A DNA stretch of 64,000 nucleotides, taken from the NCBI RefSeq assembly GCF_019802285.1, contig NZ_JAIEUJ010000003.1, forward strand, positions 124,001 through 188,000, given 5' to 3'. This DNA is from Novilysobacter antarcticus. Its GTDB lineage: Bacteria; Pseudomonadota; Gammaproteobacteria; Xanthomonadales; Xanthomonadaceae. A program made the translations under genes and the position numbers. This document shows, in pieces, positions 55,266 to 64,000 of the stretch (the first letter of the stretch is position 1; each line of letters begins with the position of its first letter). The notes under the pieces were generated by a model. The model was not told where the DNA came from and did no database searches. It saw only the letters and a list, made by a program, of their open reading frames with translations.

Positions 55266-56993
55266 TCAGGCGTCCTCGGTGACCCGCAGGACTTCCTCGA
55301 TCGTGGTCAGCCCGGCCAGTGCCTTGGTGATGCCGTCCTCGTACATCGTGCGCATGCCGCCGTCGCGGGCGATCCGCTCGATCTCGCCCATGCCGGCGTG
55401 GCGCATCACCGCGCTGCGCAGCGCGTCGTTGATGACCATGAACTCCATGATCGTCGTGCGTCCCTGATACCCGGTTGGCGCCAGCGCCGAGGGCTGCGGG
55501 CGGTACAGCAGGATCTCGCCCTCGGGCTGGTAGCGGCGCAGCTCAAACCGCTCGATTTCCTCCGGCGTGGCCGGGACACGCTGCGCGTGGGTCGGCTCCA
55601 GCCGTCGCACCAACCGCTGGGCGAGGATGCCATTGATGGTCGAGGTCAGCAGGTAGTCCTCCACCCCCATGTCCAGCAGGCGGGTGATGCCGCCAGCCGC
55701 ATTGTTGGTATGCAGCGTGCTCAGCACCAGATGGCCGGTGAGGGCGGACTGGATGGCGATGCGCGCAGTCTCCAGATCGCGCATCTCGCCGATCATGATG
55801 ATGTCCGGATCCTGGCGCACGATGGATCGCAGCGCGTGGGAGAAATCCAGTCCGATCTGCGGCTTGGCCTGGATCTGGTTGATGCCTTCGATCTGGTACT
55901 CGACCGGATCCTCAACCGTGATGATCTTCACGTCCGGCGTATTCAGCTTGCTCAGCGCGGTGTACAGCGTCGTGGTCTTGCCCGAGCCGGTCGGGCCGGT
56001 CACCAGCAGGATGCCGTGCGGCTGCTGCAGCACGTGCTCGAACCGGGGCAGGAATTCGTCGGTGAAGCCCAGCCGGTGGAAGTCCAGCACCACCGACTCG
56101 CGATCCAGCAGGCGCATCACCACCGACTCGCCGTGCGCGGTCGGCACGGTGCTCACGCGCAGGTCCAGCTCCTTGCCCTGCACCCGCAGCATGATCCGCC
56201 CGTCCTGCGGCAGGCGCCGCTCGGCGATGTTGAGCTTGGCCATGATCTTGATCCGGCTGATCACCGCGGCGGTCAGGTTGACCGGCGGGCTCTCGCCGTC
56301 GATCAGCACCCCGTCCACGCGGTAGCGGACCTTGAGCCGGTTCTCGAACGGCTCGATATGGATGTCCGAGGCCCGCAGCTCGACCGCACGCTGGATCACC
56401 AGGTTGACCAGCCGGATCACCGGCGCCTCGGACGCGAGGTCGCGCAAATGCTCAACATCGTCCAGATCGCCGCCGGTTTCGCCTTCGGCGGTCTCGATGA
56501 TGGTACCCATCGCGCTGCGCCCCTGGCCGTGCCAGCGCTCGATCAGCTCATCGATTTCCGAGCGCAGCGCGACACTGGCGCGCACTTCGCGCCCCGTCGC
56601 CAGGCGCACCGCATCCAGGGTGTAGGGATCCTGCGGGTCGGCCGCGAGCACCTCGACCGCCTCCGCGGTCTCCGCCACCGGGCAGATCGCAAACTGCTTC
56701 ATGAATTTTGTAGTCAGCGCGACGCCCTCGGGCGGCAGTTCCGGCGCGTCCTTGGTGCTCACCAGCGGCAACTGCAGCACTTCGGCCACGGTCTCGGCAT
56801 GGTCCCGCTCCGAGACCAGACCCAGCCGGGCCAACAGGCCCAGAAGGCTGCCGCCAGTCTCCGCGTGCAGCCGCCGCGCACGCGCGAGATCGGCATCCTT
56901 CAGGCGGCCTTTTGTACGCAGCGCATCGACCAGCGCGGCATCGACCCCGCCTTCCCTGTCGTCAACCCGGGCAATGATTCCAGCAGTTTCCAC
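55266..56993 (-). CDS. gspE: Type II secretion ATPase GspE (XpsE)
   Basis: Cytoplasmic hexameric ATPase that drives pseudopilus assembly. 575 residues, GTG start. N-terminal GspL-binding region, Walker A GPTGSGKT at 333-340, Asp box ITVEDPVEYQ, Walker B DPDIIMIGEMRD at 395-406, and His box TGHLVLSTLHTNNA. The four-cysteine zinc loop found in many GspE proteins after the His box is absent: residues 464-510 contain no cysteine, and C104 is the only one in the chain. First gene of the operon. Confidence 0.95.
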   Translation of the reverse strand: METAGIIARVDDREGGVDAALVDALRTKGRLKDADLARARRLHAETGGSLLGLLARLGLVSERDHAETVAEVLQLPLVSTKDAPELPPEGVALTTKFMKQFAICPVAETAEAVEVLAADPQDPYTLDAVRLATGREVRASVALRSEIDELIERWHGQGRSAMGTIIETAEGETGGDLDDVEHLRDLASEAPVIRLVNLVIQRAVELRASDIHIEPFENRLKVRYRVDGVLIDGESPPVNLTAAVISRIKIMAKLNIAERRLPQDGRIMLRVQGKELDLRVSTVPTAHGESVVMRLLDRESVVLDFHRLGFTDEFLPRFEHVLQQPHGILLVTGPTGSGKTTTLYTALSKLNTPDVKIITVEDPVEYQIEGINQIQAKPQIGLDFSHALRSIVRQDPDIIMIGEMRDLETARIAIQSALTGHLVLSTLHTNNAAGGITRLLDMGVEDYLLTSTINGILAQRLVRRLEPTHAQRVPATPEEIERFELRRYQPEGEILLYRPQPSALAPTGYQGRTTIMEFMVINDALRSAVMRHAGMGEIERIARDGGMRTMYEDGITKALAGLTTIEEVLRVTEDA

Positions 56994-57165
56994 GTCGGGT
57001 CCCTGTCGCCTCGAACGCTCGACTTTATCAGCTGGACATAGCCCTGGATGGGTGACGCATTCCGCGTTTGGCTATGATCGCGGCATTCGGGGGAGCAACG
57101 GGACGCAGGTCGGGGGACCGGCACGGCTGTGGATACCCCCAAACGCGAAACGGGGGAGCGGTTCG

Positions 57166-59571
57166 ATGCAGGATGCAAAGCGGTTGCAACGGGTATGGGA
57201 GCTGTTCGACCTCGTCGTCGAACTGCCTCCGGGAGCGCGTGCCCGCGGATTGGCAGATCTGGAACCTGACGCGGAAATCCGCACCCAGGTCCAGGCGCTG
57301 TTGCACGACGCCGATACCCACACCGTCGATGCAGACGCCTTGCGCGCGCCGTTGCCGCCGCTGTTGGCTCCGGGAACCCGTGTCGGGCGCTGGGAAATCG
57401 ACAAGCTGCTCGGCCGCGGCGGCATGGGTGAGGTCTACATGGCCCACCGCTTTGGCGACGACTATGAGCAGCGGGCGGCCCTGAAACTGTTGATGCGGAT
57501 GGAGTCGGCTGAAGACCGCGCCGGCTTCGTCGCCGAGCGCCAGATCCTCGCCCGCCTGGAGCATCCCGGAATCGCCCATCTGCTGGACGGCGGCGAATAC
57601 CAGGGCGTCCCGTTTGCAGTGATGGAGTATGTGGAAGGCGTACCGCTGACCGAAGTCCCGGACCTGGGCCCGGGGCTGGAACGGAAACTGGCGTTGGTAC
57701 TGCAGGCCTGCGACGCGGTCAGCCACGCCCACCAGCACCTGGTCATCCACCGTGACCTCAAGCCCGGCAACATACTGGTCTCGCCCGATGGGCGGCTGAA
57801 GCTGCTGGACTTCGGCATCGCCAAGCGCCTCGCGCCGACCCGCGAACGCGATCGCGATCCCGCACCCACCGGCCCTGCCTCGCCGGATTACTGCGCACCA
57901 GAGCAGCTGACCGGAGCTCCGGTCTCGACCGCTACCGACGTCTATTCGCTGGGCGTGATCCTTTACGAACTGCTGACAGGCGAACGCCCCTGGCAGTTGA
58001 CCGGGGCCCCGCAGATCCGCGCCCTTGAGCGCCTGTCACTGCCGGCACCGCAGCCGCCCAGCACACGCGTCGAAGGTCGGATGCGCAAGGCCTTGCGTGG
58101 CGACCTGGACGCGATCGTGTTGAAAGCCCTGCAGACCGATCCGGCGCAACGTTACCGCACGGTGGACGAGCTGGCATCCGACCTGCGGGCGCATTTGGGC
58201 CAGCACCCCGTGGCCGCCCGCAAGCAGACGGCCCGCTATCGGATGGGCTGCCGGATCCGGCGTCACCGCGTCGCCTACGCGCTGGCCGCCGCGGTATTTG
58301 CCAGTCTGGCCCTGGGCCTGGTGGGGGTTGCATGGCAGGGCCACAAGGCCACCATCGAGCGCGACCACGCGCGCCGCGAGGCGGTACGCAATGACGCCGT
58401 GCGCCAGTACCTGATGCTGATGTTCCGCTCCGCCAGCGGCACCCAGGAGCATGAGGAAGTGACGGCCAAGTCGGTTCTGGACCGTGCCGCCGAGCGGGTG
58501 CATGAGGAGTTTGCCGACGATCCGGAAAGTTACGCGGACGTGGCCCTGGCGCTGGCGGAACTGTACTTCCAGATCAACGACTACACCGGCGCACGGCCGC
58601 TGCTGGTGCGCCTGCTGCGCGATGACGCCGGTGTCGCGCAGCACGTGCGCGCCATGGCGATGCACGACCTGGCCCAGGTCAGTTTCCGCGAGAGCCAAAC
58701 GGCTCAGGCCCGCGACCTGCTCGACCAGGCGCAAAAGTTCTGGCAGGCCGAGCCCGGCAAATTCCGCGACGAACTGCTCGACAGCCGCCTGCTGCAATCG
58801 CAGATCGAACGGGCGCAAGGAGACGCCGAGCTTGCCCTGCGTACGCTGGAGGATGCACTGCCGCAACGCGTCGAACTGTCCGGTCTGCAACACCGTGACA
58901 CCGCGGTGCTGATCAACAACCTGGGGCTGGCGTATTACCAGCTCGGACGCCTCGAGGAGGCAATTATCCAGTTGAAGCACGCACACGCCATCTGGCAAAC
59001 GCTCGGCCAGGAAAACAGCTCTGACGCGCTCAACACACTGAACAACTGGGCCAGTGCCGCAGTGCAATCGGGTCGGCGGGAGGAGGCCGCGGAAATCTTC
59101 TACCGCGCGCTGGAACTGCGCCGCGAGCTCTACGGCCCGTCCGGCGCGCTGGCGGCGTTGATGAATAATCTGGGCAAGACACTCGTCCAGCTGGGCCGCC
59201 ACGACGAAGCCGTCCCGCTGCTGCGCGAAGCCATTGAAATGGGACGCGTGCACGCGGGCGGGGAGACCGGCACGATAGCGCTGGCCGCCGGTCTGGGCCT
59301 GGTTGATGCGCTGGTCGGGCATGGCGAGCTTGAGGAGGCGCGCGCGAAGCTCGGTAGTCTGACGCCGGCAATCATGGAGACCTTTGGCAGCGAGCACCCG
59401 TTTGCCGCGATGCTCGAAATCTCGCGCGCGCGGGTGGAACATGCAGAAGGTCGTGCGGATCGCGCGAGCGCCGCGCTGAAGCTGGCGCGGCAACGGCTAC
59501 AGGCGATGGGCCCTTCCGGCGCCGCCTACCTGGCCCAACTGGATGCCCTTCAGCAGCAATGGCGCGAGTGA
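57166..59571 (+). CDS. Membrane serine/threonine protein kinase with TPR domain
   Basis: 801 residues from MQDAKRLQRVWELFDLV, with GGGAG upstream. The Hanks-type kinase domain runs from about 74 to 345: G-loop GRGGMG (83-88), K107, HRD (195-197), DFG (215-217) and APE (244-246). One membrane helix lies at about 370-390. Six or more TPR-type repeats follow to the C-terminus, predicted extracytoplasmic. It faces a convergent ECF sigma gene 52 bp away; in related bacteria such kinases phosphorylate ECF43-type sigma factors. A weak TATGAT lies at 57073. Confidence 0.92.
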   Translation: MQDAKRLQRVWELFDLVVELPPGARARGLADLEPDAEIRTQVQALLHDADTHTVDADALRAPLPPLLAPGTRVGRWEIDKLLGRGGMGEVYMAHRFGDDYEQRAALKLLMRMESAEDRAGFVAERQILARLEHPGIAHLLDGGEYQGVPFAVMEYVEGVPLTEVPDLGPGLERKLALVLQACDAVSHAHQHLVIHRDLKPGNILVSPDGRLKLLDFGIAKRLAPTRERDRDPAPTGPASPDYCAPEQLTGAPVSTATDVYSLGVILYELLTGERPWQLTGAPQIRALERLSLPAPQPPSTRVEGRMRKALRGDLDAIVLKALQTDPAQRYRTVDELASDLRAHLGQHPVAARKQTARYRMGCRIRRHRVAYALAAAVFASLALGLVGVAWQGHKATIERDHARREAVRNDAVRQYLMLMFRSASGTQEHEEVTAKSVLDRAAERVHEEFADDPESYADVALALAELYFQINDYTGARPLLVRLLRDDAGVAQHVRAMAMHDLAQVSFRESQTAQARDLLDQAQKFWQAEPGKFRDELLDSRLLQSQIERAQGDAELALRTLEDALPQRVELSGLQHRDTAVLINNLGLAYYQLGRLEEAIIQLKHAHAIWQTLGQENSSDALNTLNNWASAAVQSGRREEAAEIFYRALELRRELYGPSGALAALMNNLGKTLVQLGRHDEAVPLLREAIEMGRVHAGGETGTIALAAGLGLVDALVGHGELEEARAKLGSLTPAIMETFGSEHPFAAMLEISRARVEHAEGRADRASAALKLARQRLQAMGPSGAAYLAQLDALQQQWRE

Positions 59572-59611
59572 GCACAGACAGGGCGCGCAGCACACATCGC
59601 CGGAAACAACC

Positions 59612-59631
59612 CCTCCTGCCGGCTCAGGAGG
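59612..59631 (-). terminator. Terminator of the ECF sigma gene
   Basis: CCTCCTG/CAGGAGG, a perfect 7-bp stem with a six-base loop, overlapping the sigma stop codon. On the minus strand it is followed by GGTTGTTT, a short T-rich tail. It lies between two convergent genes and may also act on the kinase transcript. Confidence 0.45.
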
Positions 59632-60247
59632 TCGCGCCCTCGCCCGCTTCGCCACTGTCGCCGCGGTAGTCGCCAAGTTCCTTTTGCAGCCACGCGCGCG
59701 CCTTGATCCAGTCACGGCGCACGGTCCGCTCGGTGATACCGAGGATGTCGGCGGTTTCCACTTCGGTGTAGCCGGCGAAATACCGGCACTCCACCACCCG
59801 CGCCATCCGCGGTTCGATCGCCGCCAGCTGCTCGACTGCCTCGCCCACCACGACCCGCGTTTCACACTCGGTCACCATCAGCGCAGCCTGCGCCTGGATG
59901 TGGTTGTCCGGATCATCCAGGGAGATGGGCGTCCGTCCCTCGCCGCGCCGCAGTCGCAACCGCGAACGGGCCTCGTCGACCATCACGTGGCGCATCGCCA
60001 CCGCGGCGGAGGCGAGGAAGTGCCGGTGCGACTTCCACGGCCCCACGTTGGCCATCTTCAGATAGGCCTCGTGGATCAGGGCCGTCGTTTGCAGCGCGCT
60101 GCCGGATGAGCGCGCACGGATGCCCCGCGCCGCGCGGCGCAGGTCCGGATAAAGCAATGGCGCCAGCTCGGCCGCACCCACGCCGGTCGTGTCCGGCTCG
60201 ATCCCCTCGTCCGGTCCTTGTCGACCCGGTTCAATCCCCTTCCCCAT
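59624..60247 (-). CDS. ECF-type RNA polymerase sigma factor
   Basis: 207 residues from MGKGIEPGRQGPDEG, with GGAGGGAG upstream. Region 2 contains TTALIHEAYLKMANVGPW and FLASAAVAMRHVMVDEARSR, diagnostic of the subfamily often paired with Ser/Thr kinases (TIGR02999/ECF43-like). Region 4 holds the helix-turn-helix TEVETADILGITERTVRRDW. No anti-sigma factor is adjacent. The convergent kinase-TPR gene is the likely regulator. Confidence 0.9.
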   Translation of the reverse strand: MGKGIEPGRQGPDEGIEPDTTGVGAAELAPLLYPDLRRAARGIRARSSGSALQTTALIHEAYLKMANVGPWKSHRHFLASAAVAMRHVMVDEARSRLRLRRGEGRTPISLDDPDNHIQAQAALMVTECETRVVVGEAVEQLAAIEPRMARVVECRYFAGYTEVETADILGITERTVRRDWIKARAWLQKELGDYRGDSGEAGEGATS

Positions 60248-60415
60248 GGCGGACTCCCTCCTCCAAATACGCGACAGATGCCTGCGTCGCCTTCCTTGGG
60301 CCGGAGGATACACGCCGCTGACGATCGTGGGCCGGGCGATGAATCGCGCGGGAGACCCCGATCCGCGCGCGGGACGCCGGCGGCCCGCAGCCGGCAGCGG
60401 CTCATCGTGCCGACC

Positions 60416-61102
60416 TCAACGGTCCTTTTGTGCCGCCATCCACGCGTTGCCGAGCGTCCGTGCAGCCAGTCGGCGCTGCGGCAGCGTGGCCTGCCACCAT
60501 TGGGCGTGGGCATCGATCCTGCCCGCGGCTTCCGTGTCGACGATGGCCGCCTCCATCTTCGGCCCGGAATACGCGTTGAGAGTGAAATACAGACGGTCGC
60601 TGCGGATATGCAGGTCGCTGTTGCCGACATCGAAGCGCGCCTGATCGCCCACGTCGGGCACTTCCTCGAACGGCCCGGCGCTCCCGGCTGGGGAGGACTG
60701 CAGGTCAGCGGCGGTTGCTTGCTCGAACAATGCCCGGGCCTCGTCGGCATCCCCGGCCACGGCGCTGACATGGACCGTGACATCCAGCAGGTCGCTCCCG
60801 TTCTCCCGGCGATACACGCACAGTGACGACATCGAGGACTGCTCGATCAGCGCCGCATCGACGGCGAAAGCGGCCGAGACCATGTCGCGGCTCACCACCG
60901 CGCAGGGTGTGCTGCGCAGGCCGTCGTCGCCTTCCGATAGGCCCGCCGGCGACGCCGGGACCGTGTGGTCCGAGGCGCAGCCGACCACTAGCGCCAGGGC
61001 AAGAGCCAACGCTCCGCCCAGGCGCGCCCTCCCCGTCCTGGTCGCTGCGGGCTTGCAGCGACCGCAGTCCACGTCTTCCAACGCGTGCATCGCGACCCCC
61101 AT
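60416..61102 (-). CDS. Putative lipoprotein of unknown function
   Basis: 228 residues from MGVAMHALEDVDCGRC, with GGGAGG upstream; an internal ATG four codons later is possible. A lipobox-like LVVGC puts the lipidated Cys at 42, after an unusually long polar n-region. The mature part resembles DUF3558-type domains only loosely (PCAVVSRDMVSAAF, SSLCVYRR, ARFDVGNSDLHIRSDRLYFTL); I do not recognise the family with certainty. It lies 168 bp upstream of the ECF sigma gene on the same strand. Confidence 0.7.
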   Translation of the reverse strand: MGVAMHALEDVDCGRCKPAATRTGRARLGGALALALALVVGCASDHTVPASPAGLSEGDDGLRSTPCAVVSRDMVSAAFAVDAALIEQSSMSSLCVYRRENGSDLLDVTVHVSAVAGDADEARALFEQATAADLQSSPAGSAGPFEEVPDVGDQARFDVGNSDLHIRSDRLYFTLNAYSGPKMEAAIVDTEAAGRIDAHAQWWQATLPQRRLAARTLGNAWMAAQKDR

Positions 61103-61242
61103 CGAAATGCCTCCCCGCAACCGTCGCCGGCAAGTGGCCGTTGCTTGCAGGGGTGTACGTCGTCGGGGAGCGCGGCCGGACAATCAGACAAGACCTGGCG
61201 AAACGACGGGGCGGTGTGGCGCATCCGCCCCGTCGTGGAAAC

Positions 61243-64000
61243 TCAGCCGGCGAAAACGCGCGCGTTGCGGAACATCCGCAGCCACGGCGAGTCTTCGCCC
61301 CATTCCGATGGCGCCCAACTCAGGTTGGCGGTGCGCAGGGTGCGCTCGGGATGCGGCATCAGGATCGTCGCCCGGCCATCGGCACTGGTCACCGCAGCGA
61401 TCGCCTCGGCCGATCCGTTGGGATTGGCCGGATAATCGGCCGCGGGCTGCCCGCCGGCCGACACGTAACGTGCCGCCGCGTGGACCGCCGCCTGGTCGGC
61501 GGGGGCGGCGAACGCCGTACGACCCTCGCCATGCGACACCACCACCGGAATCCGCGACCCGACCATGCCAGCCATGAAGATGGACGGCGAGTCGTTGATT
61601 TCCAGCAGGCTGAGGCGGGCCTCGAATTGCTCGCTGCGGTTGCGCAGGAAACGCGGCCAATGGCCCGCCCCCGGGATGATCGACCCCAGCTGGCTGAGCA
61701 TCTGGCAACCGTTGCAGATGCCCAGCGTGAATGTGTCATCGCGGTCGAAGAAGGCGGCAAACCCGTCGTGCAGCGCCGGATGTTCCAGGATCGAGGTCGC
61801 CCAGCCGCGGCCCGCGCCGAGCACGTCGCCGTAGCTGAAGCCACCGCCGGCAGCCAGGCCCTTGAAACCGTCCAGCGCTACCCGTCCATTGAGCAGGTCG
61901 CTCATGTGCACGTCGACGGCCTCGAAGCCGGCACGGTCGAACGCCGCCGCCATCTCGACCTGGCCATTGACGCCCTGCTCGCGCAGGATCGCGACCCTCG
62001 GCCTGCGCTGGACGTGGACGAATGCGCTGGCGACATCCTCGGCCGCGTCGAAGGACAGCTTCGGTAACAGGCCGGGCGCGTTGAAATCGCGCATCGTTGC
62101 GCGCTCTTGATCCGCGCACTCCGGGTTGTCGCGCAACTTCTGCATCGCGTGGGTGGTCGACCACCACGCATCGAACAGCTCGTCCCAGGCCCATTCGGCC
62201 AGCAACTCGCCGCCGCCATGGACACGGATACTGGGCGCCGTGCTCGGCTTGGCAATGCGCTGGGCACAATCCACCAGTCCGTGGCGTGCCAGCAGGTCGG
62301 CGAATTCGACCCGGTCAGCCGCGTTGACCTGCACGACTGCGCCCAGCTCCTCGTTGAACAGGGTCCGGAACGCATCCTCGCCCCAGCCGTCCAGATTGAT
62401 CTCCAGGCCGGTGTGCGAGCAGAACGCCATCTCGCACAGGGTGGCGAACGCACCGCCGTCGGAACGGTCGTGATAGGCCTGCAGCAGGCCCGCCGCACGC
62501 GCGTCACGGATCAGCTCGAAGAACGCGCGCAGCCGCTCGGGATCATCCAGGTCCGGCACGCCCGACGTCCGCCGTCCGTCCTCGGAGGATTGCCCGGCAA
62601 AGGCCGGCAGCCCGCCCGCACCGCCGCCGGTGGCATGGGGATGGACCTGCGCCAGGACCGATCCGCCCATGCGCTGCTTGCCTGCGCCCAGGCCAATCAA
62701 CCACAGCTCGGACTCCGGCCCGGACGTCAGCAACGGCGTCAGCTGGCTGCGCACGTCGGCGACCGGGGCGAACGCGGTGACCACCAGCGACACGGGCGAC
62801 ACGGACTTGTGCGCCTTGCCGTCCACTTCCCATTGCGCCTGCATCGACAGGGAATCCTTGCCGACCGGAATGCTCAGTTCGATCTGCGGGCACAGCTCCA
62901 TGCCGACCGCCTTGACCGCGTCGAACAGCAACGCATCCTCGCCGTCGTGTCCGGCGGCGGCCATCCAGTTGGCGGAGAGCTTGATCCGCTCCAGCGACTC
63001 GACCGGCGCAGCACACAGATTGGTGATCGCCTCACCAACGGCCATGCGAGCGGACGCCGCGGCGTCCAGCAGCGCAAGCGGCGTGCGTTCGCCGATCGCC
63101 ATCGCCTCGCCCGCAAAACCGCTGAAACCGGCAAACGTGATCGCGCAATCGGCCACCGGCACCTGCCACGGGCCCACCATCTGGTCGCGCGCGGTCAGGC
63201 CGCCGACACTGCGGTCGCCAATCGTGATCAGGAACTGCTTGGCCGCGACCACCGGGTGAGCGAGCACGCGCAGGGCCGCGTCGCGCAAATCCAGGCCGTC
63301 CCAGGCCAGCGAAGGCCAGGCCGGCGCGGCGGGGCGGTGGGTGTCGCGATGCATCTTGGGCGCCTTGCCGAACAGCACGTCCATCGGCAGGTCGATCGGG
63401 TGGGCAACAGCGGCCGGCGTGCAACCGTCTGTGCCGTAGACGCTCTCCACCGTCACCCCGTAACCCACCACCAGCCGCTCGTTGGCCGTTGCATGGCCGA
63501 CCACCGCGAACGGGCAACGCTCGCGCTCGCAGATCGCCGCGAACTGCGCCACACGGTCGGCCGGCAGGCCGAGCACGTAGCGTTCCTGGGATTCGTTGCA
63601 CCACAGTTGCATCGGCGACAACGAGGGGTCGTCGCTGGGCACCTTGGCCAGGTCGATGACACCGCCCAGGCGCGAGTCGTGCAGCAGCTCGGGTATCGCG
63701 TTGGACAGGCCGCCGGCGCCGACGTCGTGGGCACTGTCGATGGGGTTGTCCGCGCCGAGCGCAACGCAACTGTCGATGACTTCCTGGCAGCGCCGCTCCA
63801 TCTCCGGGTTGTCGCGCTGGACGCTGGCAAAGTCCACCGCCTCGTCGCTGTCACCGGAGGCGACCGAACTGGCCGCGCCACCGCCCAGGCCGATCAGCAT
63901 CGACGGCCCGCCCAGTACGACCACCGCATGCCCCGGTTTGAGGCCGCGCTTCTCCACCTGAATGCGGTCCATCGCGCCCAGGCCGCCCGCCAGCATGATT
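61243..64000 (-). CDS. purL: Phosphoribosylformylglycinamidine synthase (5' part outside window)
   Basis: Large single-chain FGAM synthase of purine synthesis. About 919 codons of an expected 1,280-1,300 are present. PurM-like ATP-binding blocks are visible (GLGGGAASSV and HDVGAGGLSNAIPELLHD). The C-terminal class I glutaminase domain has its nucleophile in LGICNGCQ and His-Glu in MPHPERTLR. The frame runs through the window edge, so the visible internal Met is not the start. 140 bp separate it from the lipoprotein gene. Confidence 0.96.
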   Translation of the reverse strand, partial: IMLAGGLGAMDRIQVEKRGLKPGHAVVVLGGPSMLIGLGGGAASSVASGDSDEAVDFASVQRDNPEMERRCQEVIDSCVALGADNPIDSAHDVGAGGLSNAIPELLHDSRLGGVIDLAKVPSDDPSLSPMQLWCNESQERYVLGLPADRVAQFAAICERERCPFAVVGHATANERLVVGYGVTVESVYGTDGCTPAAVAHPIDLPMDVLFGKAPKMHRDTHRPAAPAWPSLAWDGLDLRDAALRVLAHPVVAAKQFLITIGDRSVGGLTARDQMVGPWQVPVADCAITFAGFSGFAGEAMAIGERTPLALLDAAASARMAVGEAITNLCAAPVESLERIKLSANWMAAAGHDGEDALLFDAVKAVGMELCPQIELSIPVGKDSLSMQAQWEVDGKAHKSVSPVSLVVTAFAPVADVRSQLTPLLTSGPESELWLIGLGAGKQRMGGSVLAQVHPHATGGGAGGLPAFAGQSSEDGRRTSGVPDLDDPERLRAFFELIRDARAAGLLQAYHDRSDGGAFATLCEMAFCSHTGLEINLDGWGEDAFRTLFNEELGAVVQVNAADRVEFADLLARHGLVDCAQRIAKPSTAPSIRVHGGGELLAEWAWDELFDAWWSTTHAMQKLRDNPECADQERATMRDFNAPGLLPKLSFDAAEDVASAFVHVQRRPRVAILREQGVNGQVEMAAAFDRAGFEAVDVHMSDLLNGRVALDGFKGLAAGGGFSYGDVLGAGRGWATSILEHPALHDGFAAFFDRDDTFTLGICNGCQMLSQLGSIIPGAGHWPRFLRNRSEQFEARLSLLEINDSPSIFMAGMVGSRIPVVVSHGEGRTAFAAPADQAAVHAAARYVSAGGQPAADYPANPNGSAEAIAAVTSADGRATILMPHPERTLRTANLSWAPSEWGEDSPWLRMFRNARVFAG

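Noticed and set aside
56701-57165. 155-codon upstream extension of the kinase
   Set aside because: It lies antisense to the gspE start region and before the GGGAG-ATG at 57166; composition is Ser/Arg-rich shadow type.

Overview
The window is a 64 kb piece of ordinary chromosome from a GC-rich gammaproteobacterium. It most probably comes from the Xanthomonadaceae, of the Lysobacter/Luteimonas/Xanthomonas type. Evidence for this: an xps-type type II secretion cluster in the order E-F-G-H-I-J-K-L-M-N-D; an O-GlcNAc-transferase-like gene overlapping prfA; the gene order tRNA-Tyr/Gly/Thr-tuf-tRNA-Trp-secE-nusG-rplKAJL-rpoBC; and the order ychF-pth-rplY-prs-tRNA-Gln-ispE-lolB. No phage, insertion sequence, CRISPR array or integron is visible.

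Layout. 1-13110 (minus strand): the translation/transcription superoperon, running from a TTGACA-type promoter in front of tRNA-Tyr down to rpoC, whose 3' part lies outside the window. 13171-20043 (minus): a tetratricopeptide (TPR) protein, lolB, ispE, tRNA-Gln, prs, rplY, pth and ychF, transcribed in that order. The ispE stop codon lies inside the tRNA-Gln gene. 20139-24423 (plus): hemA, prfA and the OGT-like gene. 24433-33250: a mixed block holding a TlpA-like lipoprotein with a YihY membrane protein, wrbA with a DUF2069 protein, an M28 peptidase, a zinc-free NADP-dependent reductase, two transporters and a half-length asparaginase.

33284-42370 (mostly minus): riboflavin and thiamin genes. 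A clear FMN riboswitch (about 37180-37356) precedes ribE-ribB-ribH-nusB-thiL. The first pathway gene, ribD, sits apart in glyA-nrdR-ribD, separated by a DksA-like gene and an opposed flavin disulfide reductase. The 'RibBA' protein keeps its DHBP synthase half but lacks the zinc cysteines of GTP cyclohydrolase II. 42560-45130 (plus): ettA and pyrF. 45134-56993 (minus): a family 2 glycosyltransferase and the complete type II secretion operon. 57166-61102: a membrane Ser/Thr kinase with a TPR tail facing an ECF sigma factor, with an unknown lipoprotein upstream of the sigma gene. 61243-64000 (minus): the 3' part of purL.

Most of the window is core machinery. The most system-like locus is the kinase/sigma/lipoprotein group near 57-61 kb. 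The most unusual molecular arrangements are the ispE/tRNA-Gln overlap, the strong U-less hairpins inside operons (rpoB-rpoC, rplY-pth, ettA-pyrF), and the split riboflavin locus. Function calls rest on family knowledge applied to visible motifs; no database search was possible.
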